In this document: piece by piece, positions 23,201-38,200 of the stretch
Layout of the letters: every line of letters begins with the position of its first letter
Position numbering within the stretch: position 1 is the first letter of the stretch
DNA from: Puffinus mauretanicus
Lineage: Eukaryota; Chordata; Aves; Procellariiformes; Procellariidae
Direction: 5' to 3'
NCBI GenBank assembly: GCA_023333565.1
Contig: JAJKFH010003229.1
Location: forward strand, 3,508,001-3,572,000
Length of the DNA: 64,000 nt
Position numbers and translations under genes: made by a program
The notes under the pieces: generated by a model
The model's input: only the letters and a program-made list of their open reading frames with translations
Told to the model about the DNA's origin: nothing
Database searches by the model: none

Positions 23201-26200
23201 TGTGGGCAAATCACAAAGCTGCTGCCTAGGCCCTGGCCTGAAGTTAAGCTCCATGAGAAAAGGCATTACAGGCATGAGAAGCTACTGGACACAACACAAG
23301 AAACTGCCAGACATGACAAATAACAATGGGAGAAGCTGACAAGTTACAGGAGTGGCATAAGGGATGGCTGGATTTTGCAGGTGGTTAACAGGGTGCTTCG
23401 TAAACAGCAGCCAAACTTCACAGATAACCAGAAAGGAGCACTGGGGATCTTATAGGGAAAAAGGACCTTCCTTGTGAGGCCAACAGTGCATAAGTAACCA
23501 TATCCAGGAATACCATACAAGAAGAATATTACTTAGGTAATCATATCATAAATAGCAAATCTGGGTAGGGATGCAGCAAAACTGGGACCAATATGGAAAA
23601 AAATTATTAGGGGAAAGTTGTTTACCTGGGAGGAGACTGGAGTGGAGAAAGGGAGGCAAAAGCACAACAGAAAGGAATGTCAAGAAGTGAGAAAAGAGAC
23701 AGTAAGTTATGGGAATCATGCAGTCAAAGCTGTTGGAGGTTATCTGTCAGGCAGCCCTATGCTTGATCACTGCAGCCTGAATCAGGACAATGCATAAAGC
23801 CTATTCTGACAAACCACCCGCATCAAACCTGCTTCTCCAGTCGGAGGGACCAGGGTGGGCAAGGTGCTTTCCATGGCTAGCAGGGGAGCAGCCAGACAGA
23901 CGGATCAAGCAACCTGGTATCACTGTACTGATGCCCATTCCAGGCTGGACAGCATCAGCAGCTACCCAGCACTCGTAACAACCTCCCCACCTCTTGTTGT
24001 CCCGAACACTGAAGCCAAATACAAATGAAAGCCGTTCTGCTTGTATCAGACGACAAAAATACATCAGCTAATTAAAATGCAATGGTACTCTACAAAGTTA
24101 TTTAAACAAAAGAAGTGGAATATAATGAGCTTTTTCCTTTAGGTATTAAGTCACATTTGCGTATTACAAAACATGTTACTTTTTCTACTAACACCACTAA
24201 CATCACCACAGCTGAACTTCATCGTAAGTTTTAAGAACTATTTACAAATTATTAAACTACTGTAATTTTATGGCCAGAGAAGACAACTGAATTGGTCAAC
24301 TATAAGACAGCATAAAAAAGTTCATAGCAAAACCAAAGATGAAGACTAAATACAGTTCTCTGATCCTGGCCTGAATTTGTGACGACACAAGTTTCTTTGC
24401 CATAGTAAAAAACTGAAGCTGATGAGGCTGAGACAAGCAATCAGCACACTCAATATATTCTGAAACTTGTCATTTTTTTCTTTACACTTTCTTTTTCAGC
24501 ATGAAATTAAGGAAAATTTAAAAAAATCACTACTACTTAATACAGTTAATGGCTATTAAAACTCTCAGAAATTAGAAATTTGACTTATGTGTTTCATTTA
24601 CTAATAATAGCTTACAGCATTTCAGGAATTCTGTGTCAAAACAACAAAATTCAACATACTATGTTCTCAAATCACATAATTGGCTAAATTATATATGTTT
24701 TCAAATAATTTGAGTTCTTGATCTTTTTTGTCTGCCATATTGTAGTTCATAAATCACATTTTCTCAAGATGTAAAATAGTTTTATTCATACTTCCTTCCA
24801 TTTGGGAGAAGGTATACTACTATTTTAACAGTGACAAGAAAGAAACTATTATTATAAAAGTAGTAATGTGTCTGTCAATTAGTAAAGCTAAAAGAAATAC
24901 AGATTGTAAAACACTGGAGGGAGTAATTATTATTACACGCTACTTAAACTAATGGTAAAATTTCAGAGTGTTCTTTTAGCGAATGAACATACAACATCAG
25001 CTTTGATGAAAGAAGCATTATAACAACAAAGGAATACTCGGAAAATTTTTATATTAAATTCCCAAAGGCTGTTGAAAGAGAGTATAGACAATATGAACAA
25101 ACATGAAAGCAATGTGCATATTTTAGAAGATCTATAGCTTATTTAAGCCAACAGTGAGGAAAATTAATTAAGAAAACAGAAAAAAAAATGCAAGCATAAA
25201 ACTGAAAGGATGCAATTCAGCCCATTAATAGAAAGAATCTACTGCAATAATTTATCCGGGACTGAGAGAACAGATATTAGAAGTACGGTCCTACAATACT
25301 TCAAATAAAGATCTGGCAGACACACACCCCCTCTGTGTACATAAGCATTAGAGCAGCAGCGAGGTTTTGGAGCAAATCCTCCATCAGTCCCACTAACCAT
25401 GTGCTGACTCAGTTCCCAGGCCTGTTCTGGTACATGCAAACTACATCGCTTTTCAGGGAAATCAAAACAGATGCTCTGCTCCTGCTGGGCACAAAACACG
25501 CTCCAAACCCTAACGGGTTCAGGTTTTTTCAAGTCTTCCATTGCCACTGTGACTTGGCAGAAAAGGAATGTTCTCCTATGAGACTGTATTGCTCTTTTAC
25601 TTGAAGAAGCTCAAATAATGGATTTCAGGTGCATACTCGATTTATGGCACAGGAAAGTTATCTTCATAAATTGACAGCATAGCCAGTCTGCTAACAAGAG
25701 CATTTTTAACTAGGGACAACAACATGACAAACACACACACACACAATCAACTAGTTACCATTCATCGTATTTCCTCCCTCTCTTTAACTTAAATATTGTA
25801 CTGGCATACTGAATTGTTATTTAAAGTAAGTTTTTGTTTAGATATCCAGAGCAAATGAGAAGCAACTCTCACCTGTGGAGGAGGTACTGTTATTGGTGCA
25901 GGCATGGGAACGGGAATTGGAACAGGTAAAGCTTTAGGTATAGGTGACACTGGTTCATTATGTGTAGCTTCTGCACCTCCGTTTTGAGCTACTTCATTTT
26001 CAGACTTCTTGGGAATGCCCTTCCACTCTATACAAAAAAACCCCAAACATACATGTATCAGCTCAGCAGAAGCAGACAAGTAGTCAAGTACTGCCATGTA
26101 AAACTACCATGCTTTGTGATGTTTACAAAAACGACGTAATTGAAAATACTCAGATAATGAGAAGCACAGAGCTAAAAGCATTTAAACATATTTCTGACAA

Positions 26201-29200
26201 TAAAAATTCCAAATTACTTTTAACACAGTACGGCACATCATTGAAACATAGCAAGTAGATTTATTCCTTTCATTAGTCATTTAACAATTCTTTGCAGTGA
26301 CAGCATTTATATACGCCCCAGACTCTGAAACACATAATCTGTAACAAAAACAGTGAGGCTGTTTTAGGACAAGCTTTCAACAGATTCATTCCATTCCTCT
26401 CGAGCAAGAAAACAGCAGCTTTTTTGCTAATTTGAAAAGTGAGTTCTGAAAAAACAACATTTTCAAGTCTTGAGTGAGGAAAAGGAGAATACAACAATAA
26501 AGAATCGCAGCAAAATAACAGAAACATCAAATACAGCTTTAAACTCATTTTACAGAAGAAATATGGCTCCTGTTGTTTGTCACAACTTCCTGGGAAAAGA
26601 CAGCTAAGCAGAAAAAAAGGGATCAGCAAAGAGGCATTACGGGAAAGAAAAAAGCATTGAGAAGACTGGAACACATTGAGGTTACATTTATCATTTGTTA
26701 CACTTTCACTTAAAATACAGACTCAACTTATTTTTGTGCATTTATCATGAAGAGATGCTACTATTTAGAACAACCACCACCTAATTAGGGCAAATTCAAC
26801 AGAACGACAGAACCCTGAAATAACGTTTCAATAACTAGACAGCACACCACACAATGGTTAAAACCAACACAGTAGTCTACAGTACCAATTCAAAAGAACT
26901 TAAGGCAATTTCAATTTTTAAGTAGTGCATTCATTTAATATTACTTTTAGAATCACAACAGCCAGCACACTAGCGACTCTATATTGATTTGAAGCCCATA
27001 ATTGATTGATTTGAAGCTGCTGATTATAACAGGTGTCATTTTCTTAATACAGCCATAGAAGCCCGATATTTTCACTGCTTACATACAAAATAACAAGAAT
27101 TCTGTTAGGTCCCTATAAATACAAGATTTGCTAAAGGAACTGAAAATGTCACAAGTGTGAAAACTGTAGGAACTTTTTTTAGAAATTATAAAGTTGCCGT
27201 CAGCTCTGTTGCTACTAAAGTACTCCAAAGGCAGGCTCCTTGGCTAGGGGTGCCTCGCACAACGCAGGGCAGGGGGGGGTGGGACGGACACCAAGCTGGC
27301 TCTGGGACTAACAAGTACAACACACTTGCGTCATGCATTACCATCAAGGGCAAACACCAGCACAGCTGACAGGTCACCTGGTATCCACGTGCATTTTTAG
27401 CCCAGCCTTTCATAACACAGCTGCACAACTCCTGATGAGGGACTGTTGTTAACTGCTTACAAACTCCCTCCAATCTATGGGTTACAAATGCTGCATTTCT
27501 TAGCCATTTCAAGGATTTTATATGCTCCTCCGAGTCATGTAAGTCAGCCACACCAACTTCAGTACACCAGCACTGTAAAGGATAATTTTTTAAAAGCATT
27601 TAAAGATGTAGCAATACTTTACCTGGACTAAGAGTTTCATTGTCCAACATTCCTCCTTCACAGAAACTTTCAAGATCTTCAGGTTTCACTTTGTCCCATG
27701 GTATGTAAGTAACACCTAATTCTACATCCCAATACTGCTTGTAATCTGGTTTTATTCCTTTATTCAAAGCCCATGCAATCTTGGGGGGAAAAAAAACCCA
27801 CATGTAGTCAGTAAAATATTTCCATTTTAATGGATTTAATATTTAGTTCTTACAAAACAGCATTACCATTTGAGGCTAAAAAGCAAAAAGAATACTCTAA
27901 TTGAAACAGCAGGGAAAATAGGTTAGTTACAAAACTTTGAAATAAGAGGGTTTTTTAAAGCAGACTTAGTTCTTATTTCGTGGCTTGACTCTTGCATACG
28001 ATTTGTAAAAATGTATAAAGGCCGTTTCTTGAAATGTTCCCCAGTTACTAAGATTAATTCTACAAAAGGAAGAACTTCACTAATGAATGTGTTCTTCCGT
28101 ATTTATTAGTACTCCTTGTAGGATTATCATATATAATTAAACTTGGTTATAAGACAAATAACCAGCAACAAGAAAAACATAGTTACAGTCCACTGTAATG
28201 ACTAAAAGGATACAATTTTTGTTGGTTAAATAGACAATTATTGGCAATCTTTCAAGGAAACTGATACACGTTCCACTAGACACATTACAGAACACAAAGA
28301 ATACTTATCAAGAAAAAAAGTGGTCCATTCACATAAATTTACAGAATACCATATCTAGAATACATAAAAGTCTAAAATAGCTAAAAGTCTAGAATAGACG
28401 AAAAAGGATTACAATAATTACAGTAACTGTAGAACAGCTTGACATTTTCCAAGAAGTACCTTTATAGATTTCTGATTGACTTTGAAGTTTCCTCGGCTCA
28501 GTTTTTGTAGGGCACGGTAAGCATCTTGTCTGTGAACCATTACAATATAGGCACATCCTCTAGGTGGTATCATCTGTTTTTATTTTAAGGAAAAAAAAAT
28601 CGGTTTTGCTAGCACATTAACAAACTCATGAACAACATACAAGTGTTCAATTACAGTAAGCTGGAACATCAGCAGGTGTTTCAAAAAGGAGTATGGAAGT
28701 ATGAAAGAGAATGTTAGTTTAAGAGGCTAAGACAGCCAGTATCTTCTGGAAATACAAATTTCTAGGAAACTAAAAGCAACTTATTATGGAAAGTTTTAAA
28801 CTCTATTCTGCATAAGAATATGGACGACTGTTGTATATTTAATCCTTTAAAATCGTTAAACAGTAATGTTCATGTAAATGCTGTGGTCTGGCAATTAGTT
28901 ACTTTGTTGGAAGAAACAAGACACTCTGATACCCCACTTCATTCCATATACCACAAGCTGCCAGCTTCACGTGCACATTCAGTTTTAGCTGCAGTTTTGT
29001 AACTTTTATTATTTGTAATGCATTTGAGAAAAAACTTCTATGTTTTTTTACAAAATTTGGGAATGGGAAGAAATTACAGTCACTTCTTTTTGTTTGTTTG
29101 TTTAAATGAAACGTTATAGCTACCAGAACAGCTATCATTTATATATAAAAATATCCTTAAATACAGCAAAGCATAACAATAGTTCTCTCTGTTTATGACT

Positions 29201-32200
29201 AAAATGACAGAAGAGAAAAAAGCAAAGAAACAAGAACACCAGCTGAGAGTCCACATTTCTGAAATCAAACAAAATCAAACAAGGAACTCAGTAGCACAGT
29301 AATTCTGTACCCATCTCCTCAATAGCTCTTCCTCATTCAATTCTCTCCAGAGAAAGCATGATTTTTATGAAAATGCGATAATCTTCTGTATTACGCCCAA
29401 GAGCATTTTTAAATTGCAAGAAACTAAAGCAACCGCCTTCTTGTTTTTTTTACAAAGCGGCCAAATGAATTGAGTTCACATGTTAGAAAACACAACCATG
29501 TAGGAAATGAGAGCTCTTGACTCTTCCGAATGTATCAAAAATAAAGCTGTCTTAAAACAGTCTGAAAAGCCTTTTTGTAACCAAGGCATATCGAAGTAGC
29601 TTATGGTGCACCATTTATACTTACATTTATTGATTCAATCGGGCCAAACTCCTCCAAAAGGCTTCCAACATCCTGTTGAGTTGTCCTTTTGTCAAGTTGT
29701 CCTACCCAAAGTGTAGTACTACAAACTACAATCAAAGAGTTAACACAGATTGTAAGAGCACTTGGAAATACACATTTCACAAGCCAGAATGTCAAAACAG
29801 TCATTTTAAAATAGTCTGTTATTCAAATGAAAAAGCCAGCTAATATTAAAATATATATATTTTAATCTTTAGAGTGTTTAACAGAAACCTCTTTTTCTTG
29901 CCTGCCTGGAGCTGCGTTAACAGTTAACCACAGCAACTACACCAGAATCACTGTTAGAATGCACTCACTAAGAAGCTCTCTAGTTAACTAATATTGAAGT
30001 GATCTGCAAGTTCTGATGATCGTGAGCTCTGCAAATCATCATAAAAAGGAAAAATATGCTGTGCTGCTAACAATGCTCCATGAAATATCCCAACACATAT
30101 CGTGGATATTTCACAACAAGGTAACTCACTCCGCGTAGTATGAAATCCAAGCTATGGGCCACCACCGCAAGTTATGGATGGTACTTACTGGCAAGATGAT
30201 AATTAGATTATTTATGGTGATACAGCCAGTACTAGCAAGATTTTTCCTCCAGAATGTGGTGACAATCCAACTACAATGAGCAACCAAACTTTTAACCTCT
30301 TTAGTGACCTATTCAATGCCATTTCTTTCTACCGTTAAGAGAAAAATCAGTGACACAAGCTGCTTCTTTCAGGAAAGAGTAAGCAACATGCTTATCTCAC
30401 TTCATGCTTCAAGGTAGTAAAATAGCAGATGAGCTCAAAGTATCACATTTGCTGAAGACTACTATAGCAACATTTAATACTCATCTATGTTTTCCCCACT
30501 AAGTGATATAAAACTGCAAATGTAAAAAGCATTATGTGACAGAATCTGGGAGAGATGTTGGCAAAAGCGTATCTTACACCGCTGCCAGTAAGCTTTTAAT
30601 GAACAGCTACCAAGTCTTTGCAGTCCTTTTAAACTAATGGTATTGTCATTCACAAGGTTTTGGCTAGTTAAAACTCTTTATTTTTAGCCCCTCTTATACA
30701 AAAAAGAATGTTCTCATTTTACTTGATGACAACTACTACATTTTGTCTATAAACACAGGCAAAGCCAGTACTATTTCAGAAATCCGAACATTAACCTGTG
30801 TGTTTTCCAGGTCAAAGCTCCCCTCCAGGTTTGAGAGACACACAATATTGAATCATTAGAAAAATCGTAATAATGTGCTCAACTTCTTGTTGCTCAATCT
30901 GCTTTACCTTATATGTCTCAAAGGAAGGAAAAGAAAAACATGATGTTTCAGCTTTTAATTTCCTCATTTTACAGCCAAAATATTTCTGACTTGGAGATAT
31001 TCCAAAAATGCCAAATTATCTACCATGAGTAAAGGAAGTACAGGGATGTGTGGTGAATTTAATTTTTACCAGCTTTACAACAGTTCAGAAAATTAATCCC
31101 ACTACAGTTTACTTTCATTCTGTTTGGATGAGTCTTGGAACCCACATCAAATAGCATTAAACCCAAGAAAAAGGAACAAAAAAATTTTAAAAATAACACA
31201 CATCAGATTAAGAGTTGTCTTCTGGGATATTCTGAGCAGATATCATATCCTGAAGGTAAGTGGACTTGTCAACATTAAATTAAAAAAAAAAAGTCTAATA
31301 GATACAAGAAGTGTATTTCTTCAACACTTAACAGTTTTTCTGAAATACCTGTTCGTCTTCTTAGTATTCCATTTTACATAGGCATAGTATCTACTGTAAA
31401 ACCTTCAACTTCACAGAACTCTAAAATTCATTAAAGAAAATACTGGGCATAGACAACAAATTCCATATACGAACAAGGAAGATGTTGAGCATCCGAAAAA
31501 TGGTATTAAAAGAATTTGCAGAGTTACATCAACAATAAAGAGAAGGAATAAACTTACCACTAACAGTTTCTGACTTGATCTGAGGAAGGCCTTTTGACCT
31601 GCGTTCTCTCTCCCTCTCACGTTCACGTCTTTCTTGTGACCGAGACTTAGGAGAGTGTCGGCGTCTATCCCTGGACCGAGATCGAGATCGACGATGACGT
31701 GACCTTCGAGATCGGGAGCCAGATCTTGAACGTCTCCTTTTAGGTGACCTAGTTTAAACCAACAACCATTTATGTTCAATCTTTCTGACCCAGACATTGA
31801 CAGATAGATAACTATTTCAGATAAATAATCAGTTAAGAGTTCAGTCAACAACAAAAAAAACCCATCCAAATTCATTCACATGCATTTAGAACTAGAATAA
31901 ATTATTACAGTAGCTTATGAATGCACTCCAGCTGAACAGTTGATTATTTTTCAATTTCTTATCTTCTATTAATTTTATATTGAAGTTGACTATCAAAACT
32001 ATGTCCACGTTAACAAAGAAAAAAACTACGTCTGCTTAAACGAAGAAAATGTTTATTGCTTTTATAAAATAATGGCTAAAAAAACGATTAAAAATAAATT
32101 CTGCCAGTGAAATTGTATTTTACATCATGTTCAAGTTCTAAACCACTCAAGGTCACTCAAGGAAGACAGAGTAAACCTTCAAAGAAGTCATATGAAACTT

Positions 32201-35200
32201 AGCAAAGGAGAAGACTCGTAACTAAGTAGATAGCTTTGCTTTATTACTGGAGCCAGATTTGTTAGGTCAGCTGAGACATGTGAAATACTGCTTCTGTGAC
32301 AGGCAAAGTCCCACAGTACACCGGATCACGGATTTCTTCATAAGAAAAGTGCCTTTGCAGTATAGACAAAATTAAACTATCGTATTCTGCTTCCCTAAAA
32401 TTTACTCAGTATTGACAGGCATGGAAGTTCCTCTCTAACAATAAAACAGAACTGTATAGATACCCAATTTTCCTTAGAAGGTAGATGACTTTCAGAGGTT
32501 CACAAGTCTTAAGAGTCACTAACCTGTTTCTCATTACCACTGAAGTGGTAATGTTGAAGTACATACAACATTTAGCTGTATTTATACACAACTCCCCTCA
32601 GAGGTAAGAGACTGAAAGGGTCTCTTTTCTCCTCTCTTCCAGAAGGGGAATCCAAATAAAGCCCTTGACAGTTTTGACTTTAACAAGAAATTTCACTAGT
32701 GTTGTCCATACAGAGAATAATACACAGACAGTAATTTCCTGTAATTAATCCTTAGATTAAATTGAAACAGACTCTTTTGCTAAATATGTCTTTTAGCATT
32801 TAGTCATAGAATCCAACTTGTACAGCACAACTGGGCACTTACAAGAAACGACCTCAAAGGAAGTATGCTGAGCAGGGCACCCAAGAAGCCAACTCGAAAT
32901 ACAGGTAACAGGACTATGTCCTAAGGCATTGAAAACAAGCTCCACCAATAGTTCAAGGAGTTAGCTCACCTCTCAGCTATCTACTGTCATCTCAGTTAGA
33001 AGTTACCACCCCCACAGTAGATTTGGCAGCACAGCACCAGATTCTCCAGACAATCAGCATAACTCTCCTCAGTACTTGTACAGAATTAGTAAAGCGTTTT
33101 CAAGTCTTTGGACACGACACACTTATGTTCCTTATGTTAAAATCCAATACTCACTAAAAGAGCTTTCACTAATTTACCTTGATGCAGACCTAGATCTTGA
33201 CTTTCTGTTGTCAGAAACATGCCGTTTTCCCTCTTGAATAGGTGGCTGTTCCACTTCCATATCCTAAAATATTAAGTTGACTGGTGTTACGGGTGAGCAG
33301 CACAAGCATTTTATTTCATTTTATGCCTAGACTAAATTACATAAATTACTAAAATTATACTGAATATTCACATATGTGAAATTAAAATGTAACGCAACTC
33401 TCCTCAGAAGCTTCACCACTACTTTGTTGTCATTAACAGGGAGACAGTCCAGTATTAAATGAACTTAATACAACCACTGCAAAAACATAATAAAAATAAT
33501 TTACACAAAATTCTCATTTTCAATTTCCAAATTATTGTTTTTCCACATTTTAGTCAATTTCCGCTCCGCATATATTTCCACAGAATATGATTATATTCCT
33601 TAAAAGTCAGTCAGTGGATCTTGCTGTGTCATCAAAATCACAGGCAAAGTAAGGTCTACTAGAAAACTTTTCTCCAAGATGTTCCAGGAAACTACTTTAA
33701 GCCATATATATAAGCAAATTACAATACAATAAATTTGAACAACGAAGCAGTAAGTCATCAAAAAAATTCATGAAATGCAAGCACCTGCTTAAAAAAAACC
33801 CAGTAAGTTCAACACAGCTCTTCCTTCCTACCCCAAATCCTCTACAGCTTCCCACTCTGGAACATACTGTGTCCTGCCTAAACTTTAAATAGTCTTCATG
33901 ATGCGACCCTGGCAGAGAATATCCAAACAAGCAATCTCCAGAATGTACTGATTCAACAGAATTCGAGATTAAAAAACTATTTACAAAGATACTCTTGAGA
34001 ATTGTCCCTTTATTCCAAGTGGAGAGCAAGAACTTATTTCTAGAATCTGTGACATCACAGGTCACCGCATAAAGACAGCTTGGTATCATCTCTATTTCTC
34101 ATTTTAGGATTTCCTTTTCTTGGAACAAAAGAGGCAAATATATTCAACTTTTTTTTTTTTTTTAAAGACAGGCTCATAAATAGACTTGCTCTTTGATTTC
34201 TTCTTAATAGCAGCCAGTTACCAAATCAACGATATCAACCAAAATCTTAGGAAAAAGAGAGAAGTGTTTACATCACTTGGATTTTTAAAAACTTTTACAG
34301 ACTTCAGAGTCCATTTCCATTACATAAGTGATCTACCAGCCCCTTAAAAATTAACTTTTCCAGATAGTTTCTCTCCAGAACGAGAATGCATTGTTAGAAT
34401 TCCACAGAACAAAATATCCCTGAAGCATGATGGGGACAGAAAAGAGAGGATGAGGGAAAGTGAGAGAAGTGGAAGAACAAAATGCAATCCAAAGTCTTTC
34501 ACAAAAGGAGGCATAAAGCATACATATGCTGGTTTTGCTAGACTTCTCAAATACCAGACTTGTCATGTAGCACTGCAGCTATCCAGCTTTCTCTCAGATG
34601 AGCTACCCTCACAGCCATCTCTGTCCATGCTTGTCATGAAACTTCCTCTCCTGAACAAACTATACACATTTGAGAAAGACATGTATTAGAGCATTTAAGG
34701 TTGTTTACTGCAAGGGGTCCTGACCTGCTGATGTGGTTTTTGCATGTGTGATTCACTCTGTACTGGAAAAGGAGACTGAAAAGTTTGCTGCACAGGTGCT
34801 GCTGGCGGAATCACAGGCTGAGCCATGGGTGGAAACTGTGGGGTAGGCAGGAGTCCAAAACCTGGCATTTGCCCATTAGGAGGAAGCGGAACCTTTGGAG
34901 AAGAAAAAACATGAAAACTTCCAGTTAGGAAAAAAAAATTACATTAGCTTTCCCAGTTTGCTAAAGTAAAATTGCATCTCTGCTCCAAAGTCACAATAAA
35001 AGACCAGAAGCCCGAGAAAGATGAAGTAGGTCAAGCGTTTAGGTGTATAAAATAAAAATTTTATTCTTCAAAGCTTGACTAGAACAGAGAACAAAAATAT
35101 GTTTCTTGGGAAAGTTGGAGGGCTAAGCCATATTCACTCTCCACTAATAGGAACACCACTTCCTTACTTCTGTACCAAAGAAAACAACAAAAGATAGAAA

Positions 35201-38200
35201 ACATAACGCAACAGAGGGACAAGGGAAAACCCTGCAGTTACCTGGTGACGCATTGGATCCTGTTGTATTCCCATCATTCGCTGCTGAAAAGGATCCATAT
35301 TTGGGAGTTGAGGAAATACTGGCTGTTGCATGCCTTCTCCTGGGAATCCACTAAAATCATTAATATTTTGGTGAGACAAGTCAGTAGATACACAGATTTT
35401 TTGCCTTTATTTTACATATTTCTATGTACATTTACACATTCTTGCTTCAAATTTAGACAGAAAAATTATCTTTATTATGATCCCATTTCCTCTCTAAAGA
35501 GTGAAAACAAAAAAAGGAGAAAGAGTGACTTCCTTATCTTTTCTCCACTTCAACATTTAACGAAATGCTACATAAAGGTTTAAGCCTCTCTTCCCCCTGT
35601 ACTTATACGATCTTGCTAAAGATCTCAGTCCATGGAAATTTTTCATGAAGGTTGTCTGCCTTAGGCTGACTTTCTTCCTTTCCAGTTCCTCTTTTGGGAA
35701 CAAAAGAAGTAAGCCTTTTCCTCAAGGAAAATAAATTGGCCATACTTTTGCTGGAAAAAAACTCTAGTCTGGGAGGAATTTAAGCAGAGGAGAAAGGGAT
35801 ATGTATATCACACAAGGATTACAGTAATGCCATTCATTTCCTGATTCAACACACAGAATGGACAGTGCTCAGGGAATTAATGAGGTCTGTGCAGTTAATA
35901 GGACCTGGTTACAGGATGCAGTTTGTGTAAGAAACTGAACAGGATTTCAGGAAGATAAAGGAGTTTCATGGTGACGTGAAATGGAACTTTGTAGTATTTT
36001 AAGACACAGGTGCCATACAATTCTTAGCTGATTCTGGACAGATCAGTTTTTCATATAGAGTATTACTGATTTTGTGTGCCCAAAATGAGATGACTGGAAT
36101 CCAATCTTCAGAGGCATCTTACACAACTATAAGGTAATAAGAACAGAGGCTTTGAAGTGCTACAAACAGAACATAAACACGCTGAAAAGCCTAGGCCAAT
36201 GATGTCTAGTTGGGCATACATAAGCAGTGCTTATGTTTGACCTACCTCATCTTTCTGTACTCCAGAGTTCCATCTGTATTACAGGGAAAATACTACCAAT
36301 TTACTTAAAAGGCATTTTAATTAACTAATACTTGTAGAACATTAAAGTGCTCAAGCTGATAAACACAGTAAGAAAGCTAATGACAAAGTTAGTGATTCTG
36401 TTTTTTGAGAGCAGGGTTTGGATGGCATATACAGAAAGTAAGACATGGGGCCACATACTGAAGCAGGGAAAAAAGAAATATTGACTAACCCAGGTATTGA
36501 GCACCATCCAGCCTGTGCACTGAATGAGAGAGAGGTCCTGTGGAAAAAACTAGTATGTGATCATGTAATTTAAGACTTTATCATAATGCATATCAAAAGG
36601 GAAACAGGAGTCTGAGTTAGTTTGCGTGGGTATTTAATGTTTGAGAACGTAAAACTGCAAAGCCAATTTTAATTTTTTTAAATAGGTAAAACTACCACGG
36701 TGTTTGGAATAGCATCTTTTCCCCAGCCAGCAAAGTAATCCAGCTGATTACTAACAATGCCCTGACACGCTCAGTTGTGCAATACAAACATGGAACTCAT
36801 CGTGAAACCAAAACTGAGCTTTTCTCTACAGAACACATTCCTCAATCAATGATGCCACATGCCGAACCTACACCGGATCACCAAAGTAAAAAGACAAAAA
36901 AAAAACAAACCACGAGGAGTTGTTAACAACTTTTTAACTTTGGACTATAACAGTTAAGCACTGAAGTAACTTGGAATTTTCATCAGCTTCCTAAACTAAA
37001 GATTTTTTAAAACGAAGATTTGTTAATTTTATTATGACACAAAACTTACAAAGCTGGCTGAGAAACTGAAGGAGAAGGAGCTGAATCTTCTTTCTTTGAA
37101 TCTTCCACTGCTTCTGGTTCATCATCATAGTCAAACCGATCTAGCAGCTTCTGAAAGAAATTACATTGAGCCATCTATTTTTTCTGTATCTTATATAATT
37201 GGCAGCCAAAATATCCTTATTATCGAAGTCTTACTATGTATCTAACAGGGTGGAATCTATATTCTAACACAGAATCAGAAACTGTCCAAAATCAGTTTTA
37301 TTCAGCTTCAGAAAATGCAAAGGCTATAAAAACAGGAAGCCAACCTCCAAACGGAAAGAGAAGAAATAAAATTTGCATCATTTTTCTCCTAACAAATGAA
37401 GGACATTGAAGCATCCATCAAACAATCTTCACTGAACTGAGAAAGTTAAACACAAAGAACAAATGAAGACTTACTTTGTCAAATGATGTTTTTTGCTCAG
37501 GCGGTGGGAAAGCAGCTTTTTGTTCTGGCGGTTGTGCTGCTGTAGTTTTCAACTGAGCAGTAATAGCTTGAACCTGAGCCATCACAGTGTTATCTATGAC
37601 CGGTGACTGGGGTTTTTGAGGCTGTTGAAAAGTCTGAAGAATTTGCTGAAGCTACAAAAACATATATGGTATTAAGTATATATTTTTATATAAACATGTA
37701 GTATTGAAAGAGTTGTAGGATATAAATTTTACATCAAACCAGACTATGGCACAGGGTGAACACAACCAACAACCTGACTGAACTATGGAGAACTTTCAGC
37801 AAGACCAAAAGTCACTTTTTAAATATTTCAGTGGCAAAATGTAGCAGATCCCAAGATTTCAGTATTCAGGCCTTTCAACACCGCAAACGTTTAAGTGGAC
37901 CGAACAATAAAACTCAACATTTGGTTTGATATATTCCACCTGTTCTTGAAACTTTGTAACTGCATAAATTCAGAACTAATTATTTAGGAATATACAATTG
38001 ACCTTTCCTCAAATACCGTAATTACTCAATAGAAGGGTCACAGATCATTCAAATACTGACCTTACCTCTTACAAGTTTTCTGCTGAAGACCTTAGGGAGA
38101 CTTTGTTTTCCTTCAAATCAAAGATATTACTTCCATCATTTTTCCCCCTCATTTAACATAAAAACTGAAGTTAGAAGGGAACCAAATATCAACAGGTTAC

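Larger units (their letters stand above)
19864..25872 (-). other. SCAF4: SCAF4 intron 16 (6.0 kb)
   Basis: Contains the ~320-bp direct-repeat pair and about 2 kb between the copies, with lower AT content than the rest. A short AC run is at 25730-25745. No exon-like conserved peptide seen. Confidence 0.9.
34893..38200 (-). other. SCAF4: SCAF4 introns 9 to 6
   Basis: Introns 34893-35241, 35351-37049, 37151-37474 and 37652-38200 separate exons 10, 9, 8, 7 and 6. All are GT-AG. Nothing beyond ordinary AT-rich intron sequence is seen. Confidence 0.9.

Noticed and set aside
27186..27599. 137-codon - strand frame in SCAF4 intron 15
   Set aside because: Overlaps the GC-rich block but shows no domain or reverse-transcriptase motif, and its splice context does not fit SCAF4.
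32800..32830. GTCATAGAATCCAAC, reminiscent of a CR1 3' end
   Set aside because: The match is only about 10 bases and the neighbouring sequence does not continue into CR1.
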